A stretch of 10,431 nucleotides of DNA from Dysgonamonadaceae bacterium (GTDB lineage: Bacteria > Bacteroidota > Bacteroidia > Bacteroidales > Azobacteroidaceae): assembly GCA_031282925.1 (NCBI GenBank), contig JAITCT010000258.1:1-10431 (forward strand), in the 5' to 3' direction. Positions 1-5,712 of the stretch are shown piece by piece. Position numbers and translations under genes: made by a program. Positions within the stretch are counted from its first letter, which is position 1. Each line of letters opens with the position of its first letter. The notes beneath the pieces were generated by a model. The model did no database searches and was not told the origin of the DNA. It saw nothing but the letters and a program-made list of their open reading frames with translations.

Positions 1-129
1 AATATTGCTTTTTCGCTTGAAGAATTTGAAACGATGAAAAATGTGATCCGCAATTATTTGTCGGAAGATGGGAAATGTCCTTTCAGGTGTGGCAATTTGC
101 TGGACTTACAGGTTATAAAATGGAACTGA
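1..129 (+). CDS. 3' end of an unidentified protein gene (partial)
   Basis: Frame 1 is open from the left edge to TGA at 127-129, giving the last 42 residues of a protein that starts outside the window. The tail begins NIAFSLEEFETMK, is mixed charged and hydrophobic with a CPFRC pair of cysteines, and ends in VIKWN. The other two plus-strand frames have early stops. The stop codon lies in the left arm of a perfect hairpin terminator, as expected for the end of a real gene. The frame is convergent with the methyltransferase remnant, and the two frames overlap tail to tail at 113-129. I recognise no family. A 42-codon open frame could arise by chance, so the gene is plausible rather than proven. 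Confidence 0.45.
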   Translation, partial: NIAFSLEEFETMKNVIRNYLSEDGKCPFRCGNLLDLQVIKWN

Positions 130-1213
130 TAAAAACCGGTATAGCGCGCTTACCGGTTTTTATCAGTTCCACCGTCCCGTTCACTTTCAACTTAATGGTT
201 TCTATGCTTTCCAGCCCGTCGTTATCCGCTGCTTTGACGGCAATGTGGTGAACGCCGCCGAATTGCCCGATAATCCAGTTTTCAAACTCGAAGGCATCCT
301 TATTGCGGAGGGTATCGTAATCGTATTTATGCAGTTGCAGGGTGTAAGAATTGGCGTATATACTCGTAAACAGGTCTGTTTGTTGATTCAGCCGCAGTTC
401 GGTTACTTTCACCGCCTGTACGGACTGGTTGATGCCGATCCATTTCCGGTTCAGCTTGTCGGCTACGGCAAGCGTTGTGCCGCCGCCCATAAAGGGATCA
501 AGTATGAGGTCGCCTTCGTTGGACGCCATTTTGATAATGCGTTCAAGCAGGGCAAACGGTTTTTGGGTGGGGTAACCGATGCGCTCAACGCTGTTCCCTT
601 GCAATCAAGGAATATTCGTCCAATAATCTTCAGGAAAATTACCTTTTTCATTCAGCCTGTTTTTATGTCTTTCCGATATGTCGCCTTTCACATTTGCCAT
701 AATTCCGGTATTGCTCGCTCCACGTGAAGTTCGTGCAATAGTTTCTTCATTGTACGGAAGTCTTATATTGTCTCCGTCAAAGAAATAATTTTCCGTTTTT
801 AGAATAAAAATAAATCATATCGTGTTTTTGTGCCAACCGATTCTTTACATTGCCTGTCCGGCATAACACCATATAATTTCATTTCTAAAATTACTTTTTC
901 CGAATATTTTATCCGGAATTTCTACCCTGATATAAGCATCGGCATGCCAGTCGCAATGCAGGAAAATGCTGCCCGTGGGTTTCAGCACACGATGCATTTC
1001 AATAACCCGCTCTTTGAGCCACGCAATATAGTGGTCTATACCGCCCGCCCAGCGGTCTTGAAAACTGCGCACTTCGCCTTCGTCGCCCCAAATCACTTCA
1101 TAAGTCCGGTTCGAGAAAAACGGAGGGTCAAGATAGATTAAATCTACTGTTTCGCTGTCCATCGCCCGCAGGATTTCGAGATTGTCGCCGAGTATGAGTT
1201 TGTTGATGCACAT
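113..1213 (-). pseudogene. Beta-class DNA methyltransferase remnant, copy B
   Basis: Remnant of a DNA methyltransferase of the N6_N4_Mtase family (beta-class motif order), which methylates amino groups on adenine or cytosine. From ATG 1211-1213 the first 100 or so residues are intact: ILGDNLEIL, the catalytic motif IV DLIYLDPPFF (about residues 24-33), then GSIFLHCDWHADAYIRV. The target-recognition part follows. The frame breaks at TAA 845-847: adding one A near 848 restores AGQANVKNRLAQKHD. It returns to the original frame after one extra base near 782 (KLF-FDGDNIRLPYNEET). TGA at 605-607 interrupts NIP-LQGNSVERIGYPTQKP, where an Arg codon (CGA) would be expected. The C-terminal half has YPTQKP and the AdoMet-binding motif DPFMGGGTT. 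From about position 253 down, the frame looks foreign: VHHIAVKAADNDGLES then IKLKVNG reads like the end of an Ig-like domain. With three lesions it should not make an active enzyme. Confidence 0.8.
121..171. terminator. Bidirectional intrinsic terminator, perfect 21-bp stem
   Basis: The arms 121-141 and 151-171 are perfect reverse complements around a 9-nt loop that contains AGCGCGCT. The core is AAAAACCGGTA / TACCGGTTTTT, so each strand has a GC stem followed by a T-run. It sits where a plus-strand gene (stop at 127-129) meets minus-strand genes and would stop transcription from both sides. The minus-strand open frame continues through the whole hairpin to 113, which is unusual for an intact gene and suggests its original end was lost. 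Confidence 0.75.
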
Positions 1214-1216
1214 AAT

Positions 1217-2022
1217 TTATTTCTTTTTATTTTTCACTTTTATCTTCACCTTGTCCATGCCGCTTGAATTTTCTATATATCGTTTAACACGCGGCGTTCC
1301 TTTATTGGTGAAAATAATACAGTTGTTTTGATAAAGTAATTCCAACTTATCTATAATACCCATCTGTTCCGTTTTTTCTTTTCCAACCAGCTCTTCCACA
1401 ATAATATTCGGTACGGCCCAACTTCTGCCGCTTTTAGAGGGATTGTAACCACGCCACTCGGCGCCGGATTCACCTTTTGAAATTTTTGGACCTGTTAAAT
1501 CGCCCGACATGTAAATCCCTTTTTCATCTTGATTTCTATAAAAATCTTTAATGTATTTATCGTCAAGTTGTCCAAAAATGGTATTGTAAGTGTATTTTTC
1601 CGATTTTGTGTAATAAAAAACAGTATCACTTAAATTAGGCATTTTTTTACGTGCATCGTTATGTGCGTTTGTTCGTTGCCATGTAAATTCATTTCTGAAA
1701 TTATTCCTTCCAAAAACAGGGTCTAAAATATGCACCCGGATATACGCGTTGGCGTGCCAGTCGCAGTGCAGGAAGATGCTGCCGTTTTGGGCTTCAAAAC
1801 GCGGTGCATTTCCCGCACACGAAGTTTCAGCCAGTGAATATAGTGGTCTATTCCTCCCGCAAAACGGTCTTCAAAACTGCGCTTTTCACCTTCGTCACCC
1901 CAAATCACTTCATAAGTCCGGGTTGAGAAAAACGGCGGGTCAAGGTAAATCAAATCTACCGTTTCGCTTTCCAATGTTTTTAATATTTCGAGGTTGTCGC
2001 CTAATATTAACCTGTTTACCAT
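1217..2022 (-). pseudogene. Beta-class DNA methyltransferase remnant, copy A (no AdoMet motif)
   Basis: Second, upstream copy of the same methyltransferase family. From ATG 2020-2022 it reads MVNRLILGDNLEIL, motif IV DLIYLDPPFF, then EMHRVLKP. There the frame is lost at a short A-run (plus-strand TTTT, 1785-1788). One added A restores KNGSIFLHCDWHANAYIRV, continuing in the frame that ends at TAA 1217-1219. The N-terminal region matches copy B in roughly four of five residues by eye. The target-recognition part (QRTNAHNDARKKMPNL through GTPRVKRYIENSSGM) is quite different from copy B and looks complete. The expected C-terminal half (YPTQKP and the DPFxGxGTT AdoMet motif) is absent: the protein ends in a lysine-rich tail just 3 nt before the copy B start codon. 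It lacks the cofactor site and has a frameshift, so it should be inactive alone. Confidence 0.8.
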
Positions 2023-2041
2023 AATGGTTTGTTTAAGGACA

Positions 2042-2049
2042 CAAAAATA
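2042..2049 (-). promoter_or_regulatory. Putative -7 promoter element for the methyltransferase locus
   Basis: On the minus strand this reads TATTTTTG, a match to the Bacteroidota -7 consensus TAnnTTTG, about 20 nt before the copy A ATG. No matching TTG-type -33 element is visible at the usual distance. The area is AT-rich, so a chance match is possible. Confidence 0.35.
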
Positions 2050-2051
2050 AT

Positions 2052-2100
2052 AAAAAAATCAATCTCGAATCCCTCTCCATATCCACAGCGATTCGGGGAG
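2052..2100 (-). terminator. Putative intrinsic terminator of the ABC exporter operon
   Basis: Just after the permease stop on the minus strand, CGAATC and GATTCG (plus positions 2066-2071 and 2090-2095) form a 6-bp stem with an 18-nt loop. A CTC/GAG extension pairs after a small bulge. A run of seven T follows on the minus strand (2052-2058). The stem is short and the loop long, so confidence is moderate. Confidence 0.45.
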
Positions 2101-2109
2101 CAAATTTTC

Positions 2110-3249
2110 TCAATACCATTTGAATAATCGTAATCCGATAAGAAAGCAAATAATTCCGAAAGCGGAAAGCGACAGGGAAGGCATAAGAATTTCCACCCAA
2201 CCGGCTCCTTCGTTGAAAATACTGCGCACACCGTCGGCAAAAGCGGTCAGGGGCAGCGCTTTAATGAATCCGATACTCCATTCGGGGAAATTATGGTAAC
2301 TAAAGAAAATTCCCGATAAAATCATCATCGGCATCTGCACGGCATTAATCCAACCCGTACCGACTTCGGTTTTGGAAGTTTGGCAGGAAATCAATACGGC
2401 AATACCTGTAAATCCGATATTCCCGGCCAAAAATAAAACAATTAACGCACCGATATTTCCCTGAATCCGGATGTCGAATATCAACCAGGCAAAGAAGAAT
2501 AATACTAACGCTTCGACTATATTCATCATGATTCGGACAAACATCAGGGCTATCAGGAAGTTGGACTTTTTCATCGGAGTTGCAACCAGACGTCGCAACA
2601 GTTTTTGCGAACGCTTTTCGATAATTGTGTAACTGATTCCCCACAAAACCGAACTCATCACTCCGAATACAATCAAGCCCGGAATCAGAAAATCAATGTA
2701 ACGCACCCCCTTCAATGTCAGTGGGGAAATGGACGGTTTATCGGTGTTAACGGTTTGCCCGGACGACTTCAGCAAGGCGGAAATTTTCATGTAAACCAAT
2801 TGAGCCTGAGAGTTATGCGGGTCGAAATAATAGCAGACGGTTCCTCCGGAATCGGTAAGAATCAAATCTGCTTCCCCCCGTTTCAGCGCGATGATGGAGG
2901 CCTCCCAATCGCTCCGGACGAAATTAAATTCGGTATCGCCCAAAGTATTGTCTTGAATCGTCCATGTATGGGCGTTTTTCCCTCCGATTTCGCGGGGCGT
3001 AGCGTGGGCGGCAAGGATAGAGTCCAACTGCGTTTGTCGTCCGCCATCCGTAATGACGTGGTTAGCAGCAACATCCACTATCATGATTTGATGTTTTGAA
3101 ACGGATTTTTGGGTAAAGGCGAGGCCTAAACCGATAGAAATCAGCACAGGGAAAAGCATTCCCCAAAAAAGCACTTCCGGTTCGCGAATGGTTTCCAGAA
3201 AAGCCGAGTAAGTGAGCCGGTATAGTTGATTGTTTTTAAGATTCTTCAT
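2110..3249 (-). CDS. ABC-2 type exporter permease
   Basis: A 379-residue membrane protein of the ABC-2 transporter family, the membrane half of an exporter powered by the ATPase gene just upstream. One membrane segment lies near residues 26-46 (VLFWGMLFPVLISIGLGLAF). A large soluble, probably periplasmic domain follows (about 50-183). A cluster of about five hydrophobic segments comes next: roughly 185-208, 231-259, 264-288, 300-318 and 352-376. This layout, with a big loop after the first segment, is typical of YhhJ/NodJ-like permeases that pair with a separate ATPase. The conserved cytoplasmic EKRSQKLLRRLVATPM stretch (211-226) is the usual contact region with the ATPase in this family. The substrate cannot be read from the sequence; drugs, polysaccharides or lipids are all possible. 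Its start lies 54 nt after the ATPase stop, with a heptamer repeat between them, so co-transcription is likely. Confidence 0.88.
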   Translation of the reverse strand: MKNLKNNQLYRLTYSAFLETIREPEVLFWGMLFPVLISIGLGLAFTQKSVSKHQIMIVDVAANHVITDGGRQTQLDSILAAHATPREIGGKNAHTWTIQDNTLGDTEFNFVRSDWEASIIALKRGEADLILTDSGGTVCYYFDPHNSQAQLVYMKISALLKSSGQTVNTDKPSISPLTLKGVRYIDFLIPGLIVFGVMSSVLWGISYTIIEKRSQKLLRRLVATPMKKSNFLIALMFVRIMMNIVEALVLFFFAWLIFDIRIQGNIGALIVLFLAGNIGFTGIAVLISCQTSKTEVGTGWINAVQMPMMILSGIFFSYHNFPEWSIGFIKALPLTAFADGVRSIFNEGAGWVEILMPSLSLSAFGIICFLIGLRLFKWY

Positions 3250-3258
3250 TGTTATTTT

Positions 3259-3321
3259 GTGAACAGTGAACGGTGAACAGTGAGAGGTGAACTATGAACT
3301 CCTTCACCGTTCACCGTTCAC
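3259..3321. repeat. GTGAACN heptamer repeat, both orientations
   Basis: From 3259 the plus strand carries about six imperfect 7-mers of the form GTGAACN (GTGAACA, GTGAACG, GTGAACA, GTGAGAG, GTGAACT, ATGAACT). After a few bases come TTCACCG repeats (3304-3321), the same heptamer in reverse complement. The two blocks can pair into a hairpin, for example GTGAACGGTGAA-type arms. The inverted block overlaps the end of the ATPase gene and encodes its last residues, VNGER. It lies in the spacer between two genes of one probable operon, so it could affect transcript processing or simply be an expanded microsatellite. Confidence 0.7.
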
Positions 3322-4044
3322 TTTATCATGCAACGTTTTCCCTGTTAATTGAATAAATAATTCGTCTAAATTACGGGCATTTCCTTCCAGTAATTCTTCC
3401 AGTTTTCCTTCTTTCAGTATTTTTCCTTCATCAATGATGATAATGTAGTCGCAGAGCGATTCCGCTTCTTCCATGTAATGGGTGGTGAGAATCAAAGTTG
3501 TGCCGCCCTCTTCTTTCAGCGTTTTCAGGATACGCCATAAATCAAGTCTGGAATGAGGGTCAAGTCCCGTAGTCGGTTCATCCAGAAAAAGAATCTGCGG
3601 TTTATTCAGTAAAGCGACGGCCAAAGCCAAACGTTGCCGCTGTCCGCCCGAAAGCGTTCCGACCAGGGCTGTCAGCTTGCTTTCCAATCCGGTCAACTCC
3701 ACTACTTCATCCACCCGCCGGTCGTCCAATCGGAAAAAACTTGCAAAAAGCAGTAAGGTCTCCCGAACTTTCAATTTTTCCGTGAAACGGGTTTCCTGTA
3801 ATGACAGTCCGGTTATTTCCCGCAATTCCGCTTCGTGTTTTTTCCAGGTTTTCCCTTGAATCAGAATTTCTCCGCTGTCGGGGTTCTTCAAACCTTCCAT
3901 CATTTCTACCATAGTAGTTTTACCTGCGCCGTTCGGCCCGAGCAGCCCGACAAATTCACCGGGGCGTATATGAAATGAGATTCCGTTTACCGCGCGGACC
4001 TGTTTAAATGATTTAAAAACATGATTGACTTCTATTTGGAACAT
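3304..4044 (-). CDS. ABC exporter ATP-binding protein
   Basis: A 246-residue ATPase that hydrolyses ATP at the inner face of the membrane to drive the downstream ABC-2 permease. All motifs are present: Walker A GPNGAGKT (36-43), Q-loop Gln83, signature LSGGQ (131-135), Walker B ILFLDEP (151-157), D-loop GLDP and switch His189 in TTHYMEEAE. The TTHYMEEAE form is typical of exporter ATPases of the CcmA/drug-resistance (DrrA-like) type. Length is normal, though the C-terminal DKVNGER is encoded by the GTGAACN repeat and may be a recent alteration of the tail. It is the first gene of the two-gene exporter unit. The substrate is unknown. Confidence 0.92.
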   Translation of the reverse strand: MFQIEVNHVFKSFKQVRAVNGISFHIRPGEFVGLLGPNGAGKTTMVEMMEGLKNPDSGEILIQGKTWKKHEAELREITGLSLQETRFTEKLKVRETLLLFASFFRLDDRRVDEVVELTGLESKLTALVGTLSGGQRQRLALAVALLNKPQILFLDEPTTGLDPHSRLDLWRILKTLKEEGGTTLILTTHYMEEAESLCDYIIIIDEGKILKEGKLEELLEGNARNLDELFIQLTGKTLHDKVNGER

Positions 4045-4058
4045 AATTCATATAAGAA

Positions 4059-4090
4059 TTTGTTAATTCAAAAACCTTGTCGTATATTTG
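4059..4090 (+). promoter_or_regulatory. Bacteroidota promoter of tRNA-Val
   Basis: TTTG at 4059-4062 and TATATTTG at 4083-4090 match the Bacteroidota -33 (TTTG) and -7 (TAnnTTTG) elements with a 20-nt spacer. Transcription would begin a few bases before the mature tRNA 5' end at 4102. Both elements and the spacing fit, making this the clearest promoter in the window. Confidence 0.7.
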
Positions 4091-4101
4091 CAGCCCTTTC
4101 G

Positions 4102-4176
4102 GAACTGTTAGCTCAGTTGGTTCAGAGCGCTGCCTTGACAGGGCAGAGGTCGCCGGTTCGAGTCCGGCACAGTTCA
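4102..4176 (+). tRNA. tRNA-Val (anticodon GAC)
   Basis: A full 75-nt cloverleaf. Acceptor arms GAACTGT (4102-4108) and ACAGTTC (4169-4175) pair perfectly, with discriminator A at 4176. The D-arm is GCTC-loop-GAGC. The anticodon arm is CTGCC-TTGACAG-GGCAG with anticodon GAC at 4137-4139. The variable loop is AGGTC and the T-arm is GCCGG-TTCGAGT-CCGGC. Anticodon GAC reads valine codons GUC and GUU. CCA is not encoded (ACTC follows). It is the only complete plus-strand gene, lying between two minus-strand units, with its own promoter just upstream. Confidence 0.95.
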
Positions 4177-4209
4177 CTCTTCTTTCAGCCGGCTTGATTT
4201 TTTTGCGCA

Positions 4210-4217
4210 CAAAGGTA
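4210..4217 (-). promoter_or_regulatory. Possible minus-strand -7 promoter element
   Basis: The minus strand reads TATACTACCTTTGTGC, containing TACCTTTG, a match to TAnnTTTG in a context common in Bacteroidota promoters. No clear -33 element is visible. A start here would produce a leader of about 150 nt for the ABC exporter genes that crosses the antisense of tRNA-Val. The rest of 4177-4308, between the tRNA and lptB, holds no gene or obvious lptB terminator. Confidence 0.3.
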
Positions 4218-4308
4218 GTATAAATCAGATGAAATATTAAATTTGAAGCGACGGAAAAATATTTTTTCAGAAGGCACATGGCACACAATCGGTTGGTATG
4301 AGGAGGTA

Positions 4309-5070
4309 TCACGACCCTTTGAGCGCCTTCCGCCGAAGTTCAAAATCCCGCCCCAAATATTTTTCCCGGACAACCGGATTGGCGGCCAATTCTTCCGCAA
4401 CTCCCTGATACAGGACTTTTCCTTCAAAAAGCAGATACGCCCGGTCGGTAATACTCAATGTTTCGTGAACATTATGGTCGGTAATCAGGATACCGATGTT
4501 TTTATGTTTCAGTTTGCCCACAATCTGCTGGATATCCTGCACGGCAATCGGGTCAACGCCGGCAAAAGGCTCGTCCAGCATGATAAATTTCGGGTCTATG
4601 GTCAGGCATCGCGCAATCTCTACCCTGCGCCGTTCGCCGCCCGACAGCTGGTCGCCCAAACTCTTGCGGACTTTTTGCAAACCAAATTCGGTAATCAGGC
4701 TCTCCAATTTTTCTTTTTGATAATCCGCCGGATGTTCCGTCATTTCCAGAACGGCACGGATATTGTCTTCAACCGACAGTTTCCTGAAAACAGAAGGTTC
4801 TTGCGCCAGGTAACCGATACCGTTCCTCGCCCGCATGTAAACCGGAAATTTGGTAACGTCCTTATTATCTAAAAAAATTTTCCCTTCATTAGGCCTTATC
4901 AAACCAACCGTCATGTAGAAAGTCGTTGTTTTTCCGGCTCCGTTAGGTCCCAGTAAACCAACGATTTCGCCCTGTTTCACATCAATCGAAACATGGTTTA
5001 CAACTGTTCGATTTCTATATCGTTTCACTAAATTCTCGGTGCGAAGTACCATTTTTCCCATATAAATCAT
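4309..5070 (-). CDS. lptB: Lipopolysaccharide export ATPase LptB
   Basis: LptB is the cytoplasmic ATPase of the LptB2FG transporter, which extracts LPS from the inner membrane and pushes it along the Lpt bridge to the outer membrane. The 253-residue product has Walker A GPNGAGKT (41-48), Q-loop Gln90 ([14 protein letters not shown], an LptB hallmark), signature LSGGE (142-146), Walker B IMLDEP (163-168), then FAGVDPIAV and switch His199 in [10 protein letters not shown], all close to LptB across Gram-negatives. Three in-frame Met codons lie at the start (5070, 5061 and 5052). The third, [12 protein letters not shown], aligns best with the usual LptB N-terminus, so the protein may be six residues shorter. 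No lptA, lptC or other Lpt gene is adjacent, which fits the scattered lpt genes of Bacteroidota. A TACTTTTG -7 element lies just upstream. Confidence 0.94.
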   Translation of the reverse strand: MIYMGKMVLRTENLVKRYRNRTVVNHVSIDVKQGEIVGLLGPNGAGKTTTFYMTVGLIRPNEGKIFLDNKDVTKFPVYMRARNGIGYLAQEPSVFRKLSVEDNIRAVLEMTEHPADYQKEKLESLITEFGLQKVRKSLGDQLSGGERRRVEIARCLTIDPKFIMLDEPFAGVDPIAVQDIQQIVGKLKHKNIGILITDHNVHETLSITDRAYLLFEGKVLYQGVAEELAANPVVREKYLGRDFELRRKALKGS

Positions 5071-5083
5071 TCTAATTTGAAGG

Positions 5084-5091
5084 CAAAAGTA
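5084..5091 (-). promoter_or_regulatory. Putative -7 promoter element of lptB
   Basis: The minus strand reads TACTTTTG (TAnnTTTG) 14-21 nt before the first lptB ATG. If used, the leader would be very short, which would favour one of the inner start codons. A TTTG lies upstream but about 25 nt away, longer than the usual 19-21. The -33 region falls at the edge of the minisatellite. Confidence 0.4.
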
Positions 5092-5128
5092 ATAAAAAAC
5101 CCGGATTTGTACGTACCAAACAGATCAC

Positions 5129-5528
5129 TTATTTTTAAAATATTCCCAATTATATTCCGACCATTCCCGATTATATTTCGACTATTCCCGATTATTTTTA
5201 AAATATTCCCGGTTATATTCCGACCGTTCCCGGTTATTTTTAAAATATTCCCGATTATATTCCGACCATTCCCGGTTATTTTTAAAATATTCCCGATTAT
5301 ATTCGGAATATTCCCAGTTATATTCTAAAAATTCCCGGTTATATTCCGACCATTCCCAATTATTTTTAAAATATTCCCGATTATATTCCGACCATTCCCG
5401 ATTATTTTTAAAATATAACTGGGAATATTCCGAATATAACCGGGAATTTTTAGAATATAACCGGGAATATTCCGAATATAACTGGGAATTTTTAAAATAT
5501 AACGCGTTATTTTTCCAATATAACGCGG
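5129..5528. repeat. 21-bp minisatellite with a polarity switch
   Basis: Tandem units of exactly 21 bp fill this stretch between lptB and xylB. Each is a 12-mer (ATTCCCGRTTAT or a close variant) plus a 9-mer. After a partial unit at 5129-5141, thirteen units run from 5142 to 5414. Their 9-mers mostly alternate between ATTCCGACC and TTTTAAAAT, giving a 42-bp higher-order repeat. Exactly at 5415, in register, the 12-mer turns into its reverse complement (ATAAYYGGGAAT). Four inverted units follow (5415-5498), then a diverged unit and a fragment with ATAACGCG. The inverted block is complementary to units around 5289-5363, including 21 perfect pairs between 5301-5321 and 5415-5435. Because 21 is a multiple of 3, both strands stay open over about 80 codons and would encode heptads such as FPIIFRP, but I do not regard these as genes. 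Confidence 0.9.
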
Positions 5529-5549
5529 GTGTATTTCAAATTGTCGCAC

Positions 5550-5612
5550 CCTGTCATTTCCAGGCGGGAAACAACGTTCGGCGGAGCCAATGACAGGCTT
5601 CACAACCGCCTG
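5550..5612. other. Interleaved inverted repeats (pseudoknot topology)
   Basis: Two perfect inverted repeats overlap in the order a-b-a'-b'. CCTGTCATT (5550-5558) pairs with AATGACAGG (5589-5597), and CAGGCGG (5561-5567) pairs with CCGCCTG (5606-5612). As RNA these could form a pseudoknot or two mutually exclusive hairpins. The element lies 100 nt downstream of xylB on the minus strand. It lacks a T-run, so it is not a standard terminator. Bases 5613-5712 hold only a short palindrome (TTGCCGGCAA, 5616-5625) and no gene. Confidence 0.5.
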
Positions 5613-5712
5613 AAATTGCCGGCAATAAATAAAATATTTTCGGCAGATAACGGAAATATTACAAAATTATGTAATTCGCGTTCAAAGGTCGGAACGCAGG
5701 TTGAAATGAGGA

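Noticed and set aside
121..171. Inverted repeat as a transposon end or attachment site
   Set aside because: A single compact hairpin with A- and T-runs between convergent genes fits a bidirectional terminator; no transposase, integrase or target duplication is seen.
113..2022. A working two-gene restriction-modification or defence system
   Set aside because: Both methyltransferase copies carry frameshifts, copy A has no AdoMet motif, copy B has a nonsense codon, and no nuclease gene is identifiable in the window.
1749..2024. Plus-strand open frame opposite methyltransferase copy A
   Set aside because: It lies antisense to clear methyltransferase codons and has no recognisable protein features; similar shadows occur opposite glnN, xylB and lptB.
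4013..4312. Minus-strand open frame with a GLEPATSALSRQRSEPTEL stretch
   Set aside because: This is the well-known false translation of the antisense strand of a tRNA; it overlaps tRNA-Val and the start of the ABC ATPase gene.
5077..5328. Plus-strand frame encoding FPIIFRP-type heptads
   Set aside because: The frame is open only because 21 bp is a multiple of 3. It begins in the lptB upstream region and ends within the array, and the minus strand is equally open.
5129..5528. CRISPR array
   Set aside because: Units are contiguous 21-mers with no unique spacers of 25-40 bp, the repeat itself varies, and no cas genes are present.
5325..5603. Minus-strand frame encoding YIRNIPGYILKIP-type repeats
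   Set aside because: It is the other-strand reading of the same minisatellite; its N-terminal part crosses the interleaved inverted repeats and matches nothing I recognise.
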